A stretch of DNA of 64,000 bases from positions 1-64,000 of the forward strand of contig NZ_JAOTBD010000005.1 of the NCBI RefSeq assembly GCF_026162625.1, read 5' to 3'. Made by a program: the position numbers and the translations under genes. Positions 46,267-55,846 of the stretch are shown piece after piece; within the stretch, counting starts at the first letter, position 1, and each line of letters opens with the position of its first letter. This DNA is from Paracoccus beibuensis (GTDB lineage Bacteria > Pseudomonadota > Alphaproteobacteria > Rhodobacterales > Rhodobacteraceae). The notes beneath the pieces were generated by a model. It saw nothing but the letters and a program-made list of their open reading frames with translations. It was not told where the DNA came from and did not search any database.

Positions 46267-47525
46267 GGTTGCGCATCCTCCAGCGGGGGAACGACGAAGC
46301 CCTCGGGCAGCGCATCGCTCAGCGCGTTGCTGAGCGGATCGGCCGGCTGCTCCTCGGCCGGTGCCGGTGCCGGCTCGGCCGTCTGCGCGGGCAGGGGCGT
46401 CGCTGCCGTGGCGCCGAGCTCCGGCAGGCTGAGCGGCGCTTCGGTGACAGGCGCGTCCGGCGTCGGCGTGCCTTCCGGCAGCGCGATATCGGCAACGGGC
46501 GGAGCGGTCACCGTGGGCGCGCCCGTCGCCTCGGCGATGGTCATGCCAGCGGGAAGGAACTCGACCGTGGTGCCGCCGATGGCAACCATGCCGGCCAGTT
46601 CCTCGGCGTCCCAGTTGGTCAGGCGGACGCAGCCGTTCGACTGGTTGCGGAACAGCTGCGACGGCGTCGGCGTGCCGTGGATGCCATAGGTGGGCTTCGT
46701 CAGCCCGATCCAGACGGAGCCCACCGGACCGTTCGGCCCCGGCGGGACGACCAGTTTGCTGTCGTTGCCTTCCTGACGGAAGTTGACGTCGGGGTTGTAG
46801 GTATAGTTCGGGTTCAGCGCCACCGTGCGGACGTTATGGGTCCCCTCGGGCGAGGGGGTCGCAGACGAACCGATGGTCGCCGGATAGTCCACGACCATGT
46901 CGCCCCGCGCGTTGTACCCGGCGACCCGACGGTTTTCCTTGTCGATGATGATCCGCGTCACCTGGCCCTTCAGCTGCGGGTTCGGCGCCATGACCTGGAT
47001 GGTGACGCCTGGCACCAGTTCGATGCCGGGGTTCAGGAACTGGATGAATTTTTCATCCATGTGAAAGCGTTCGCCAAGGCGCTCGGCGACACTGGTATAG
47101 GCCATCGCCTCCATCTGCGCCTTTGCGGCATAGTCCGTGGGGATGTGGTCGACCAACCCCTCGGCATCGGCCTGGGTGATGGTATAGCTTTGCGTGACCG
47201 CGCGCGAGGCATAGGCCTGCAGCAGGTTCCAGACATGCGGGTCCATGATGCCGTCGACCGGCAGCGCGGCGCGGCGTTCGAAGGCCATGATCGCGCTCTG
47301 GCTCATGCCGCCCTTGAAGCCGTCGATGACGCCGGGCGAAGTGCCCGACCGGTCCAGCAGGATCTGCACCTTGGCGGTCAGGGCGGATCGCCCGGCCGGC
47401 AGGTCGCCCAACCCGTATTGCGCGGCCTCGATATCGGCGGCGGTGAAGGGCAGGTCGTCCTGCGCCAAGGCGGGCAGGGCAGAGGCAAGCCCGGATATGA
47501 GAGCCAGCATAAGCCGGTAGTGCAT
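46263..47525 (-). CDS. L,D-transpeptidase with peptidoglycan-binding domain
   Basis: 420 residues. Signal peptide (LMLALISGLASALPALA). A PGRF-type peptidoglycan-binding segment lies at about 50-95 (KVQILLDRSGTSPGVIDGFKG). The YkuD catalytic domain shows GIHGTPTPSQLFRNQSNGCVRLTNWDAEEL: His plus nucleophilic Cys in S-x-G-C-V-R. A Pro/Ala/Glu-rich tail of about 80 residues follows. It makes 3-3 peptide cross-links or attaches proteins. ATG 47525 is chosen; the upstream frame is not coding. Operon with the extensin-like gene. Confidence 0.92.
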   Translation of the reverse strand: MHYRLMLALISGLASALPALAQDDLPFTAADIEAAQYGLGDLPAGRSALTAKVQILLDRSGTSPGVIDGFKGGMSQSAIMAFERRAALPVDGIMDPHVWNLLQAYASRAVTQSYTITQADAEGLVDHIPTDYAAKAQMEAMAYTSVAERLGERFHMDEKFIQFLNPGIELVPGVTIQVMAPNPQLKGQVTRIIIDKENRRVAGYNARGDMVVDYPATIGSSATPSPEGTHNVRTVALNPNYTYNPDVNFRQEGNDSKLVVPPGPNGPVGSVWIGLTKPTYGIHGTPTPSQLFRNQSNGCVRLTNWDAEELAGMVAIGGTTVEFLPAGMTIAEATGAPTVTAPPVADIALPEGTPTPDAPVTEAPLSLPELGATAATPLPAQTAEPAPAPAEEQPADPLSNALSDALPEGFVVPPLEDAQP

Positions 47526-47669
47526 CAGGAACTCCGATCGCTTCAGGGGCAACCTTCCGGCATCGCGCGGAAGACCGCCAGATATCCGAGCGGTCACGTT
47601 TCGGTCAATTGCCTCTTGTGTTCCGCAGGGTGGAATGGCAGCCTGCATTGCGAAACGGAGGAGGTTTCG

Positions 47670-48728
47670 ATGAGCATCCAGTTCCTGAAGACGGCCACGC
47701 TAGCCGCCGGGCTTGCCTCTGCGCTTGCCCTGCCTGCCATGGCCCAGACCACGCTGATCTATGGCGAACCCGGTCCCAACCGGGGCGCCCGTGCCGAGGC
47801 GACGCAGTGGTTCGCCGACGAGGTGGCCAAGCTGTCCGGCGGCGACCTGACGCTGGACATCACCTGGGGCGGCGCGCTCTTTTCGGAAAAGGCCGCCGTC
47901 CAGTCCCTGCGCGACGGCGTGGCGGACCTCGGAAGCGTGATCGGCGTCTATTTCCCGCAAGAGATGGTCGCCTATGGCATCGCCGACCTGCCGATCAACA
48001 ACCCCGATCCCTGGGTGGGGATGAAGGCCACCGACGCGCTGATGCGCAACAACGAACAGATCAAGGCGAACCTGGCCGCGCAGAACCTGGTCTATGTCGG
48101 CACCTACACGACCTCGGCCGTGCAGATGGGCTGCAAGGGGCCTGCGGTGGCCTCGATCGACGACATTCAGGGCAAGAAGGTCCGCGGCGTCGGCGCCTAT
48201 GGCCAGACCTTCCGCGACCTGGGCGCGACGCTGGTCGACATGACCGTCTACGAGGCCTACCAGGGCCTAGAAAGCGGGCTGATCGACTGCACGCAGACCT
48301 ATTCCTACCTCGTCAAGGCGCTGAAATTCGATGAGGTCTTCGACAGCTATACCTTCATCGACTGGGGCCAGATCGGCGCGCTTGGCATCCTGATGAACAA
48401 GTCGATGTTCGACAGCCTCCCGCCCGAGCAGCAGGACATCATCATGACCGCCGGCGAAGGCCTTGCCGACGAGTTCGGCCGCATCATCGGCGAAGCGAAC
48501 GCCGAATCGATCCAGGTGCTGGAAGACGCAGGGAAAGAAATCGTGCGCTTTTCCGACGAAGACCGCGCCGAATTGGACGAAGCCGGGCGTAAGTACATCG
48601 ACGAATGGGTGGCGCGGGCCAGTGCCACGGGCCTCGACGGAGAGGCGCTGCTTGAGGAATACCGCGGCCTGATCCAGCAATACGCGACCGAGTTGGAAGA
48701 GCAGGGCTACCCGTGGGAGCGTGGGTGA
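47670..48728 (+). CDS. TRAP transporter substrate-binding protein DctP
   Basis: 352 residues with a Sec signal peptide (LASALALPAMA). DctP fold: EATQWFADEVAKLSGGDLTL, then the substrate-contact block YTTSAVQMGCKGPAVASIDD and GKKVRGVGAYGQTF. Arg in KKVRG is the position that usually holds a carboxylate, so the ligand is probably a carboxylic acid. GGAGGAGG precedes the ATG. First gene of the TRAP and beta-oxidation run. Confidence 0.92.
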   Translation: MSIQFLKTATLAAGLASALALPAMAQTTLIYGEPGPNRGARAEATQWFADEVAKLSGGDLTLDITWGGALFSEKAAVQSLRDGVADLGSVIGVYFPQEMVAYGIADLPINNPDPWVGMKATDALMRNNEQIKANLAAQNLVYVGTYTTSAVQMGCKGPAVASIDDIQGKKVRGVGAYGQTFRDLGATLVDMTVYEAYQGLESGLIDCTQTYSYLVKALKFDEVFDSYTFIDWGQIGALGILMNKSMFDSLPPEQQDIIMTAGEGLADEFGRIIGEANAESIQVLEDAGKEIVRFSDEDRAELDEAGRKYIDEWVARASATGLDGEALLEEYRGLIQQYATELEEQGYPWERG

Positions 48729-48732
48729 CCCC

Positions 48733-49239
48733 ATGCGCCTGATCGAACGCACGCTGCTGGACATCGCGGTCCTGGCGCTGATGGCCTTGGGGGCCGTGAT
48801 CTTCGCCAACGTGGCGATGCGCGCCACGATCGGCGTCAGCGTGCCGGACGCCATCATCATCGTGCGTGAACTGATGGTGGCGGCGATCATCCTGCCGATG
48901 GCTGCCGCCACGGCGGCGCGGGGGCATGTGGCGGTTACCTTCCTCAGCGACCGGATGCCGGCGGCGGTGCGCGGCCGGCTGATCCTGCTGGGCCATGTCG
49001 TGGGACTGCTGGCGCTGCTGCCGTTGATCTACGCCGCCTGGCGGGTCACCGCGCAGACCTATGTCTCGGGCGAGTTCTATTATGGCGACCTGAACCTGCT
49101 GCGCTGGCCGGGGGTGGCGCTGTTCCTGGCCGGGCTGGTGCTGATGTGGGTCCGGATCGCGGTCCTGCTGGCGGGCGACATGCGCCAGCTGCGCGCCACC
49201 GGCACCATCCTTGACGGCGACGGAAACGAGGTAGGCTGA
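48733..49239 (+). CDS. TRAP transporter small permease DctQ
   Basis: 168 residues with four predicted helices (LDIAVLALMALGAVIFANVA; IIVRELMVAAIILPMAAATA; a central segment; LFLAGLVLMWVRIAVLLAG). A GTG at 48721 is an alternative start. It bridges the binding protein and the large permease; its stop overlaps the dctM start. Confidence 0.9.
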   Translation: MRLIERTLLDIAVLALMALGAVIFANVAMRATIGVSVPDAIIIVRELMVAAIILPMAAATAARGHVAVTFLSDRMPAAVRGRLILLGHVVGLLALLPLIYAAWRVTAQTYVSGEFYYGDLNLLRWPGVALFLAGLVLMWVRIAVLLAGDMRQLRATGTILDGDGNEVG

Positions 49240-50567
49240 TGGACGCGATGACGATCGGGCTGGTGGCGATGTCGCTGGTCCTGCTTCTGCTGGCGCTGCG
49301 CGTGCCCATCGCCTTTGCGCTGGCGGCGGTGGCCAGCGGCGGGACCTTCCTGGTCTATGCGACCCGGACTGGCGACTGGACGCCGGAACGGGCGCTGAAC
49401 CCGACCACCTCGGTCGTGTTCTCGAACTTCTTCGACCTCGTGCATTCCTATGACCTGTCGATGGTGCCGCTGTTCGTGGCGCTGGGGAACATCGCCTTCT
49501 ATGCGGGCATCACGACGCGCATCTATGACGCCGCCGCCGTCTGGCTGCGCGGTCTGCCGGGCGGCGTGGCGATGGCATCGGTCATGGGCTGCGGCGGGTT
49601 TTCGGCGATCTCTGGGTCGTCCATCGCCTGCGCCTCGACCATGGGGCGGATCTGCGTCCCCGAGATGCTGCGCATGGGCTATGACCCCAAGCTTGCGACA
49701 TCCTCCGTGGCGGTGGGCGGCACGCTGGGATCGCTGATCCCGCCCTCGGTCCTTTTCATCCTCTATGGCATCTTCACCGAGACGTCGATCGCGCAGCTGT
49801 TCCTGGCGGGCATCCTGCCGGGCCTGCTGTCGCTGGCGGGCATGATCCTGGTCATCGCCTGGTGGGTGGCCCGAGATCCCGCCGCCGCACCGCGCGCCGA
49901 AGGGCAGGGTGCCAGCCGGTCGCAGGCCGCGCTGGCCGCATGGCCCGCCGTCCTGCTGTTCGCGGTGATCGTCGGCGGCATCTATGGCGGCTTCTTCACC
50001 GCGACCGAGGCCGCGGCCGTCTGCGTGATCCTGACCATCGCCATCGGCTTTGCCGAGCGCCGCCTGTCCCTTGAGGTCCTCTGGCGCGCCGTCCGCGAAA
50101 GCCTGGTGCAGACTGCCGCGATCTTCCTGATCGCGGGGGCGGCCAAGATCTTCGTCAGCTTCGTCGCGCTGACCGGCATCGCCGGTGGCGTGGTGGGCTG
50201 GGTCGCTGATGCGCAGCTGTCGTTTGCCATGCTGATGCTGGTGATCGTGGTGATCTATCTGGTGCTGGGCATGTTCCTCGACCCGATCGGCATCATGGTC
50301 CTGACGCTGCCCTTCATGGTCCCGCTGGTCGAAGGTTATGGCCTGAACCTGATCTGGTTCGGCGTCATCGTCGTCAAGCTGCTGGAAATCGGGCTGATCA
50401 CGCCGCCCGTCGGGCTGAACGTCTTCGTCGTCAGCAACGTCACCAAGGGCGTGGGCATCGACAAGATCTTTGCCGGCGTGTCGCGGTTCCTCGTCGTCGA
50501 CCTGCTTGTGCTGGTGCTGCTGATCCTGTTCCCCGTCATCTCGATCCTGATACCGGGGTCGATGTGA
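49239..50567 (+). CDS. TRAP transporter large permease DctM
   Basis: 442 residues with about 12 helices. DctM marks: MASVMGCGGFSAISGSSIAC, MGYDPKLATSSVAVGGTLGSLIPPS, and the second repeat LGMFLDPIGIMVLTLPFMVP with GLITPPVGLNVFV. Catalyses sodium-driven import of the acid captured by DctP. Its stop overlaps the GTG of the iclR gene. Confidence 0.95.
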   Translation: MDAMTIGLVAMSLVLLLLALRVPIAFALAAVASGGTFLVYATRTGDWTPERALNPTTSVVFSNFFDLVHSYDLSMVPLFVALGNIAFYAGITTRIYDAAAVWLRGLPGGVAMASVMGCGGFSAISGSSIACASTMGRICVPEMLRMGYDPKLATSSVAVGGTLGSLIPPSVLFILYGIFTETSIAQLFLAGILPGLLSLAGMILVIAWWVARDPAAAPRAEGQGASRSQAALAAWPAVLLFAVIVGGIYGGFFTATEAAAVCVILTIAIGFAERRLSLEVLWRAVRESLVQTAAIFLIAGAAKIFVSFVALTGIAGGVVGWVADAQLSFAMLMLVIVVIYLVLGMFLDPIGIMVLTLPFMVPLVEGYGLNLIWFGVIVVKLLEIGLITPPVGLNVFVVSNVTKGVGIDKIFAGVSRFLVVDLLVLVLLILFPVISILIPGSM

Positions 50568-51391
50568 TACAGGACCCCCGCCCCGATTACGAGGACGACC
50601 GCAACTTCGCCACCACCCTGGCGCGGGGGCTGTCGGTCCTGCGCGCCTTCCGGGCGGGCGACGACGGGCTGACCAACGCCCAGATTGCCGAACGGACGGG
50701 GCTGCCGAAATCCACCGTGTCGCGTCTGACCTTCACGCTTGGCTGCCTGGGATACCTGACGCAGCCGCAACGCAACGACCGCTATCGGCCGGGACCGACG
50801 CTGCTGGCGATGGGCCATGTCGCGGCGGCGTCGCTGTCCTTCCTCGACCCGGCGCAGGACATGATGCAGGCGCTGGCCGACCAGACCGGCACGCTGGTCC
50901 TGTTTGCGGTGCGCGACCGCGACAAGGTGGCGCTGATGCGGACATGGCGGCCGCAGCGCGCGGCCTCGATCTGGCTGGAGGTGGGGCACCGCCTGCCCAT
51001 CGGCGGCTCGTCCTCGGGGGTGGCGGTGCTGGGGTCAACGACGCGCGACGAATTTGCAAGCCTGCTGGCCGACCACCCCGAAGCGCCGCTGGACGGCGGC
51101 AGCCTCGACGCCCTGCGGCAAGAGGCCCGCGCCCAGCTGATCGGCCACGGCTATGCGGTCGTCCGGAACGAGCTTCGCTATTCGCGCAACATCTCGGCCG
51201 TGTCGGTGCCGTTCCGATCGTCGCGGCTGGCGGGGCCCGTGGCATTTTCCTGCGGCGCGCTGGACGACGTGCTGCCCGATGCCCGCATCCATGCCGAGGT
51301 CGGCCCCGCCCTGCAGGACACCGTCCACCGGCTGCAGATCCTGATCGGGCAGCAGGGGACACCCGCCTGGTCCGGCGCCCTGAACGACTGA
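50564..51391 (+). CDS. IclR-family transcription regulator
   Basis: 275 residues from GTG 50564. N-terminal winged helix (LTNAQIAERTGLPKSTVSRLTFTL) and C-terminal IclR effector domain (SGVAVLGSTTRDEF, FRSSRLAGPVAFSCGA). IclR proteins sense small acids and control catabolic operons. Located between the transporter and the catabolic genes in the same orientation, which fits local control. Confidence 0.92.
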   Translation: MIQDPRPDYEDDRNFATTLARGLSVLRAFRAGDDGLTNAQIAERTGLPKSTVSRLTFTLGCLGYLTQPQRNDRYRPGPTLLAMGHVAAASLSFLDPAQDMMQALADQTGTLVLFAVRDRDKVALMRTWRPQRAASIWLEVGHRLPIGGSSSGVAVLGSTTRDEFASLLADHPEAPLDGGSLDALRQEARAQLIGHGYAVVRNELRYSRNISAVSVPFRSSRLAGPVAFSCGALDDVLPDARIHAEVGPALQDTVHRLQILIGQQGTPAWSGALND

Positions 51392-51401
51392 AGGAGATCC
51401 C

Positions 51402-53486
51402 ATGTCCGTCACCTATCGCCGCGACGGCCGCATCGGCGTCATCACCATCGACAACCCACCGGTCAATGCGCTGTCGCAGGCGGTGCGGGCCGGACTGGTG
51501 CAGGCGGCTGCGGATTTCGCCGCCGATGACCGGGCGCAGGCGGCGGTGATCCTCTGCGCGGGCCGCACCTGGGTCGCCGGGGCCGACATTTCGGAATTCG
51601 GCAAGCCGCCGGCCGAGCCGTTCCTGCCGGACGTGATCGCGGCCATCGAGGGGCTTGATAAACCCGTCGTTGCGGCCCTGCACGGCACCGCCCTGGGCGG
51701 CGGCTTGGAGCTGGCGCTTGGCGCCCATGCCCGCATCGCCGTCCCGACCGCACGGATGGGCCTGCCCGAAGTGACGCTGGGTCTGCTGCCGGGCGCCGGT
51801 GGCACACAGCGCCTGCCGCGCCTGGTGGGGCTGGAACCTGCGCTGAAGGCGATCACCTCGGCCCGGCAGATCCCTGCGCCCGAGGCCGCGGATCTGGGCC
51901 TTGTCGACCGCATCGCCGATGGTGACCTGACCTCTGCCGCCATCGCGCTGGCCGAGGAACTGGCGGGGCAGGCGCCGCGCCGCACGGGCGAACTGCCCGC
52001 GCCCGCCGCCGATCCCGCCGTGGCCGGGGCGCTGAAGACGCAGCTGTCGCAAAGCGCACGCGGCCAGATCGCGCAGGCCACCGCCGTCGACGTCGTGACC
52101 GAAGGGCTGGCGCTGCCCTTCGCCGAGGGCATGGCGATGGAACGCGCGGCCTTCCGCGCCCTCATGGACAGCCCGCAGCGCGCGGCCCTGATCCATGCCT
52201 TCTTCGCGGAACGCGCCGTCAGTCATCTACCCGAGATCGAAGGCGTCGACCCGCGCCCGCTGGACCGGATCGGTGTCATCGGCGGCGGCACGATGGGGGC
52301 GGGCATCGCGGTCGTGGCCCTGTTGGCCGGGCTGGACGTGACGCTGGTCGAACGTGACGCCGACGCGGGGACAAAGGCGCAGGCCACCGTTGCCAAGCTG
52401 CTGGACGGTTCGGTCAAGCGCGGCAAGCTGGACGCCGCACGCCGCGACGTGATCCTGTCAGGCAGCTTCCGCACCGACGCCGACTATGCCGCCCTGGGGC
52501 AGGCCGACCTGATCGTCGAGGCTGTCTTCGAATCCATGGAGGTCAAGGAGCAGGTGTTCCGTACGCTGGACCAGGTGGCCAAACCCGGGGCGGTGCTGGC
52601 GACCAACACCTCGTATCTTGACGTGAACCGGATCGCCGAAGCGACCGGCCGCCCGGCGGATGTGATCGGGCTGCATTTCTTCTCTCCCGCCCATGTCATG
52701 CGGCTTCTGGAGGTGGTGGTCGCCGACCGCACCGCGCCAGAGGTCGTGGCGACCGGTTTCACCCTGGCCAAGCGCCTGAAGAAGATCGCCGTGCGCGCCG
52801 GGGTCTGCGACGGCTTCATCGGCAACCGCATCCTGTCGCATTACCGCGCGGCGGTGGACGCGATGGTGCTGGACGGCGCCTCGCCCTACCAGATCGACCG
52901 GGCGCTGGTGGATTTCGGCTTCGCGATGGGTCCTTACGCGGTTTCGGATCTTGCAGGCCTGGACATCGGTTACATGACCCGGCAGCGCAAGGCGGCCGAC
53001 CGCCATCCGCGCGACCGTGTACCGGTTTTTGCGGATCGCCTGTACGAACAGGGTCACCTGGGACGCAAGACGGGCCGCGGATACTACATCCATGGCGACG
53101 CGGCCCCGCAGGAGGACCCGGAACTGGCCCCGCTGCTGGAGCAGGTCCGCGCAGATCTGGGCATCACCCCCCGCAGCTTCAGCGACGACGAGATCGTCGC
53201 CCGAACCATGGCCGCCATGGTGAACGAGGCGGCGCGCGTGGTCGACGACGGCACCGCCCTGCGCCCGCTGGATGTCGATGTGGTGATGCTGAACGGCTAT
53301 GGCTTTCCGCGCTGGCGCGGCGGTCCGATGCATTGGGCCGACCGTCAGGGCCTGCAGGCGATCCTGGACGACATCCGCTGCTTCGCCGCCGCCGATGACC
53401 ACTTCTGGCAGCCTGCCGACCTGCTCAGCGACCTTGTCGCGGACGGGCGGGGCTTTGCCGATCTGAACGAAGGAACCAAGCCATGA
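51402..53486 (+). CDS. FadB-like enoyl-CoA hydratase / 3-hydroxyacyl-CoA dehydrogenase fusion
   Basis: 694 residues. N-terminal crotonase domain ([40 protein letters not shown]). An NAD-binding dehydrogenase domain starts near 289 ([15 protein letters not shown]) with catalytic His in [19 protein letters not shown]-terminal dehydrogenase part follows ([17 protein letters not shown]). Performs two steps of beta-oxidation. Gene content around it resembles pimF of the pimelate operon. Its stop overlaps the thiolase start by four bases. Confidence 0.94.
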   Translation: MSVTYRRDGRIGVITIDNPPVNALSQAVRAGLVQAAADFAADDRAQAAVILCAGRTWVAGADISEFGKPPAEPFLPDVIAAIEGLDKPVVAALHGTALGGGLELALGAHARIAVPTARMGLPEVTLGLLPGAGGTQRLPRLVGLEPALKAITSARQIPAPEAADLGLVDRIADGDLTSAAIALAEELAGQAPRRTGELPAPAADPAVAGALKTQLSQSARGQIAQATAVDVVTEGLALPFAEGMAMERAAFRALMDSPQRAALIHAFFAERAVSHLPEIEGVDPRPLDRIGVIGGGTMGAGIAVVALLAGLDVTLVERDADAGTKAQATVAKLLDGSVKRGKLDAARRDVILSGSFRTDADYAALGQADLIVEAVFESMEVKEQVFRTLDQVAKPGAVLATNTSYLDVNRIAEATGRPADVIGLHFFSPAHVMRLLEVVVADRTAPEVVATGFTLAKRLKKIAVRAGVCDGFIGNRILSHYRAAVDAMVLDGASPYQIDRALVDFGFAMGPYAVSDLAGLDIGYMTRQRKAADRHPRDRVPVFADRLYEQGHLGRKTGRGYYIHGDAAPQEDPELAPLLEQVRADLGITPRSFSDDEIVARTMAAMVNEAARVVDDGTALRPLDVDVVMLNGYGFPRWRGGPMHWADRQGLQAILDDIRCFAAADDHFWQPADLLSDLVADGRGFADLNEGTKP

Positions 53487-54658
53487 AGCAACCCATCATC
53501 GTCCAGGCCGCCCGCACCGGCATCGGCAAGGCCAAGCGCGGCGCCTTCAACATGACCCACGGCGCGGTCATGGCCGGCGCCACCGCGCGTGCCGTCGTTG
53601 ACCGCGCCGGCATCGACCCGGCGCTGATCGAGGACAGCATCTGGGGCTGCGGCTATCCGGAGTACGTCACCGGCGGAAACATCGCCCGCCAGGCGGTGAT
53701 CCGCGGGGGCCTGCCGGACAGCATCGCCGGCGCCACGGTGAACCGTTTCTGCGCGTCCGGGCTGCACGCCCTGGCGATGGGCGCGCAGATGGTCGCGCAT
53801 GAAGGCGCGCGCGCCGTACTGACCGGTGGCGTGGAAAGCATATCGCTGGTCCAGCCGCCGGTGCGCCATTCGCGCGAAGCTTGGATCGAGGCGAACCGCC
53901 CCGACCTCTACATGACCATGATCGAGACCGCCGACAACGTCGCCGCCCGCTATGGCATCAGCCGCGAGGCGCAGGACGAATATGCTGTCCAGTCGCAGGC
54001 CCGCACCGCCGCCGCGCAGGAGGCAGGTGTGTTCGCCGACGAGATCATCCCCCTGACCGTCACCATGTCCGTCACCGACAAGGCCACCGGGGAAACGTCC
54101 GAGCGCGAGGTCACCATCGCCGCCGACGAAGGCAACCGCCCCGGCACCACGCTCGATGCGCTGTCGCGGCTGGAGCCGGTGCGGGGACCCGGGAACTTCA
54201 TCACCGCCGGCAACGCCTCGCAACTGTCGGACGGGGCGGCGGCGCTTCTGGTGATGGATGCCGATCTTGCGGCCGCCGAAGGGCTGGAGCCGCTTGGCGC
54301 CTTCCGCGGCTTTGCCGTTGCCGGCTGCGCGCCCGATGAAATGGGCATCGGCCCCGTCCTGGCCGTCCCGCGCCTGCTGGAACGGCACGGGTTGAGCGTC
54401 GACGACATCGACCTGTGGGAGCTGAACGAGGCATTCGCCAGCCAGTGCCTTTACTGCCGGGACACGCTTGGCATCGACCCGGCGAAATACAACGTCAACG
54501 GCGGCGCAATTTCCATCGGCCACCCCTTCGGCATGACCGGCGCCCGCACCGCCGGCCATCTGCTGCGCGAAGGCCGCAGGCGGGGCGCGAAATGGGGCGT
54601 CGTCACCATGTGCGTCGGCGGCGGACAGGGCGCGGCCGGACTTCTGGAGATCTTCTGA
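53483..54658 (+). CDS. acetyl-CoA C-acyltransferase (thiolase)
   Basis: 391 residues. Catalytic Cys in TVNRFCASGLHALAMG near residue 90; GGAISIGHPFGMTGART with catalytic His; second Cys in CVGGGQGAAGLLE. Cleaves 3-ketoacyl-CoA. The TGATG overlap joins it to the next gene. Confidence 0.95.
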   Translation: MKQPIIVQAARTGIGKAKRGAFNMTHGAVMAGATARAVVDRAGIDPALIEDSIWGCGYPEYVTGGNIARQAVIRGGLPDSIAGATVNRFCASGLHALAMGAQMVAHEGARAVLTGGVESISLVQPPVRHSREAWIEANRPDLYMTMIETADNVAARYGISREAQDEYAVQSQARTAAAQEAGVFADEIIPLTVTMSVTDKATGETSEREVTIAADEGNRPGTTLDALSRLEPVRGPGNFITAGNASQLSDGAAALLVMDADLAAAEGLEPLGAFRGFAVAGCAPDEMGIGPVLAVPRLLERHGLSVDDIDLWELNEAFASQCLYCRDTLGIDPAKYNVNGGAISIGHPFGMTGARTAGHLLREGRRRGAKWGVVTMCVGGGQGAAGLLEIF

Positions 54659-55842
54659 TGGATATGCGCTTCACGCCCGGCGAACAGGCGTTTCGCGACC
54701 AGGTCCGCGCCTTTCTGCAGGCCGAACTGGATGCTGATCTCGCCCGCAAGGTGCGCCTGCACCAGCCGTTGACCAAGGCCGAGATGGAGGGCTGGCACGC
54801 GAAGCTGAGCGCGCAGGGCTGGTTGGCCGGAAACTGGCCGCGCGAATTCGGCGGCGCCGGCTGGACCGCCATCGAGCGCCACATCTTCGAGGAGGAATCC
54901 GCCCGCGCCCATGCGCCACGCATCGTGCCCTTCGGAATCGCCATGCTGGGGCCGGTGCTGCAGAAGTTCGGCAGCAAGGAACAGCAGGATCACTGGCTGC
55001 CGCGCATCCTGAACGGCGACGACTGGTGGTGCCAGGGCTACTCGGAACCCGGCGCCGGATCGGACCTGGCGGGCCTGCGCTGCCGTGCCGAACGGCAGGG
55101 GGACCATTACGTCGTGAACGGCCAGAAGACCTGGACGACGCTTGGCCAGCACGCCAACATGATCTTCTGCCTGGTGCGCACCTCGACCGAAGGCAAGAAG
55201 CAGGAGGGGATCAGCTTCCTGCTGATCGACATGACGACGCCCGGCGTCACCGTGCGGCCCATCGTCCTGCTGGACGGCACCGCCGAGGTGAACGAGGTTT
55301 TCTTCGACGACGTGAAGGTTCCGACCGAAAACCTGGTGGGCGAGGAGAACCAGGGCTGGACCTATGCCAAGTACCTGCTGACGCATGAGCGCACCAATAT
55401 CGCGGGCGTGGGTTTCGCGACCGCCGCGCTGGAGAACCTGAAGCGCGTGGCGCAGGCGCAGGTCCATCGTGGCCGCCCGCTGGCGGATGATCCGCTGTTC
55501 GCGGCGGAGATGGCGTCCGTCGAGATCGAGCTGATGGCCATGTCCACCACCAACCTGCGGATGCTGTCGGCCGCGGCCCAGGGCCAGGCCCCCGGGATCG
55601 AGAGCAGCATGCTGAAGATCAAGGGCACCCAGATCCGCCAGCGGCTGGACGCGCTGACCCGCCGCGCCTATGGCGGGTGGGCGCTGGCGCTGCCCGCGAC
55701 CGGCAACGAGGGCCAGCCGGAGGGTGCCGACGAGGTGCTGTCGGCCAGCGCCACTTGGTTGAACAACCGCAAGCTGTCGATCTATGGCGGCTCGAACGAG
55801 ATCCAGCGCAGCATCATTGCCGGCGCCTTGGCAAAGGGGTGA
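54658..55842 (+). CDS. acyl-CoA dehydrogenase, large subunit type
   Basis: 394 residues. FAD/substrate motifs WWCQGYSEPGAGSDLAGL, then YVVNGQKTWTTLGQHANMIF and C-terminal SIYGGSNEIQRSIIAGAL. Similar in size and order to PimC, the large subunit of pimeloyl-CoA dehydrogenase. Followed four bases later by a smaller, divergent partner, which suggests a heteromeric enzyme. Confidence 0.93.
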   Translation: MDMRFTPGEQAFRDQVRAFLQAELDADLARKVRLHQPLTKAEMEGWHAKLSAQGWLAGNWPREFGGAGWTAIERHIFEEESARAHAPRIVPFGIAMLGPVLQKFGSKEQQDHWLPRILNGDDWWCQGYSEPGAGSDLAGLRCRAERQGDHYVVNGQKTWTTLGQHANMIFCLVRTSTEGKKQEGISFLLIDMTTPGVTVRPIVLLDGTAEVNEVFFDDVKVPTENLVGEENQGWTYAKYLLTHERTNIAGVGFATAALENLKRVAQAQVHRGRPLADDPLFAAEMASVEIELMAMSTTNLRMLSAAAQGQAPGIESSMLKIKGTQIRQRLDALTRRAYGGWALALPATGNEGQPEGADEVLSASATWLNNRKLSIYGGSNEIQRSIIAGALAKG

Positions 55843-55846
55843 TCCC

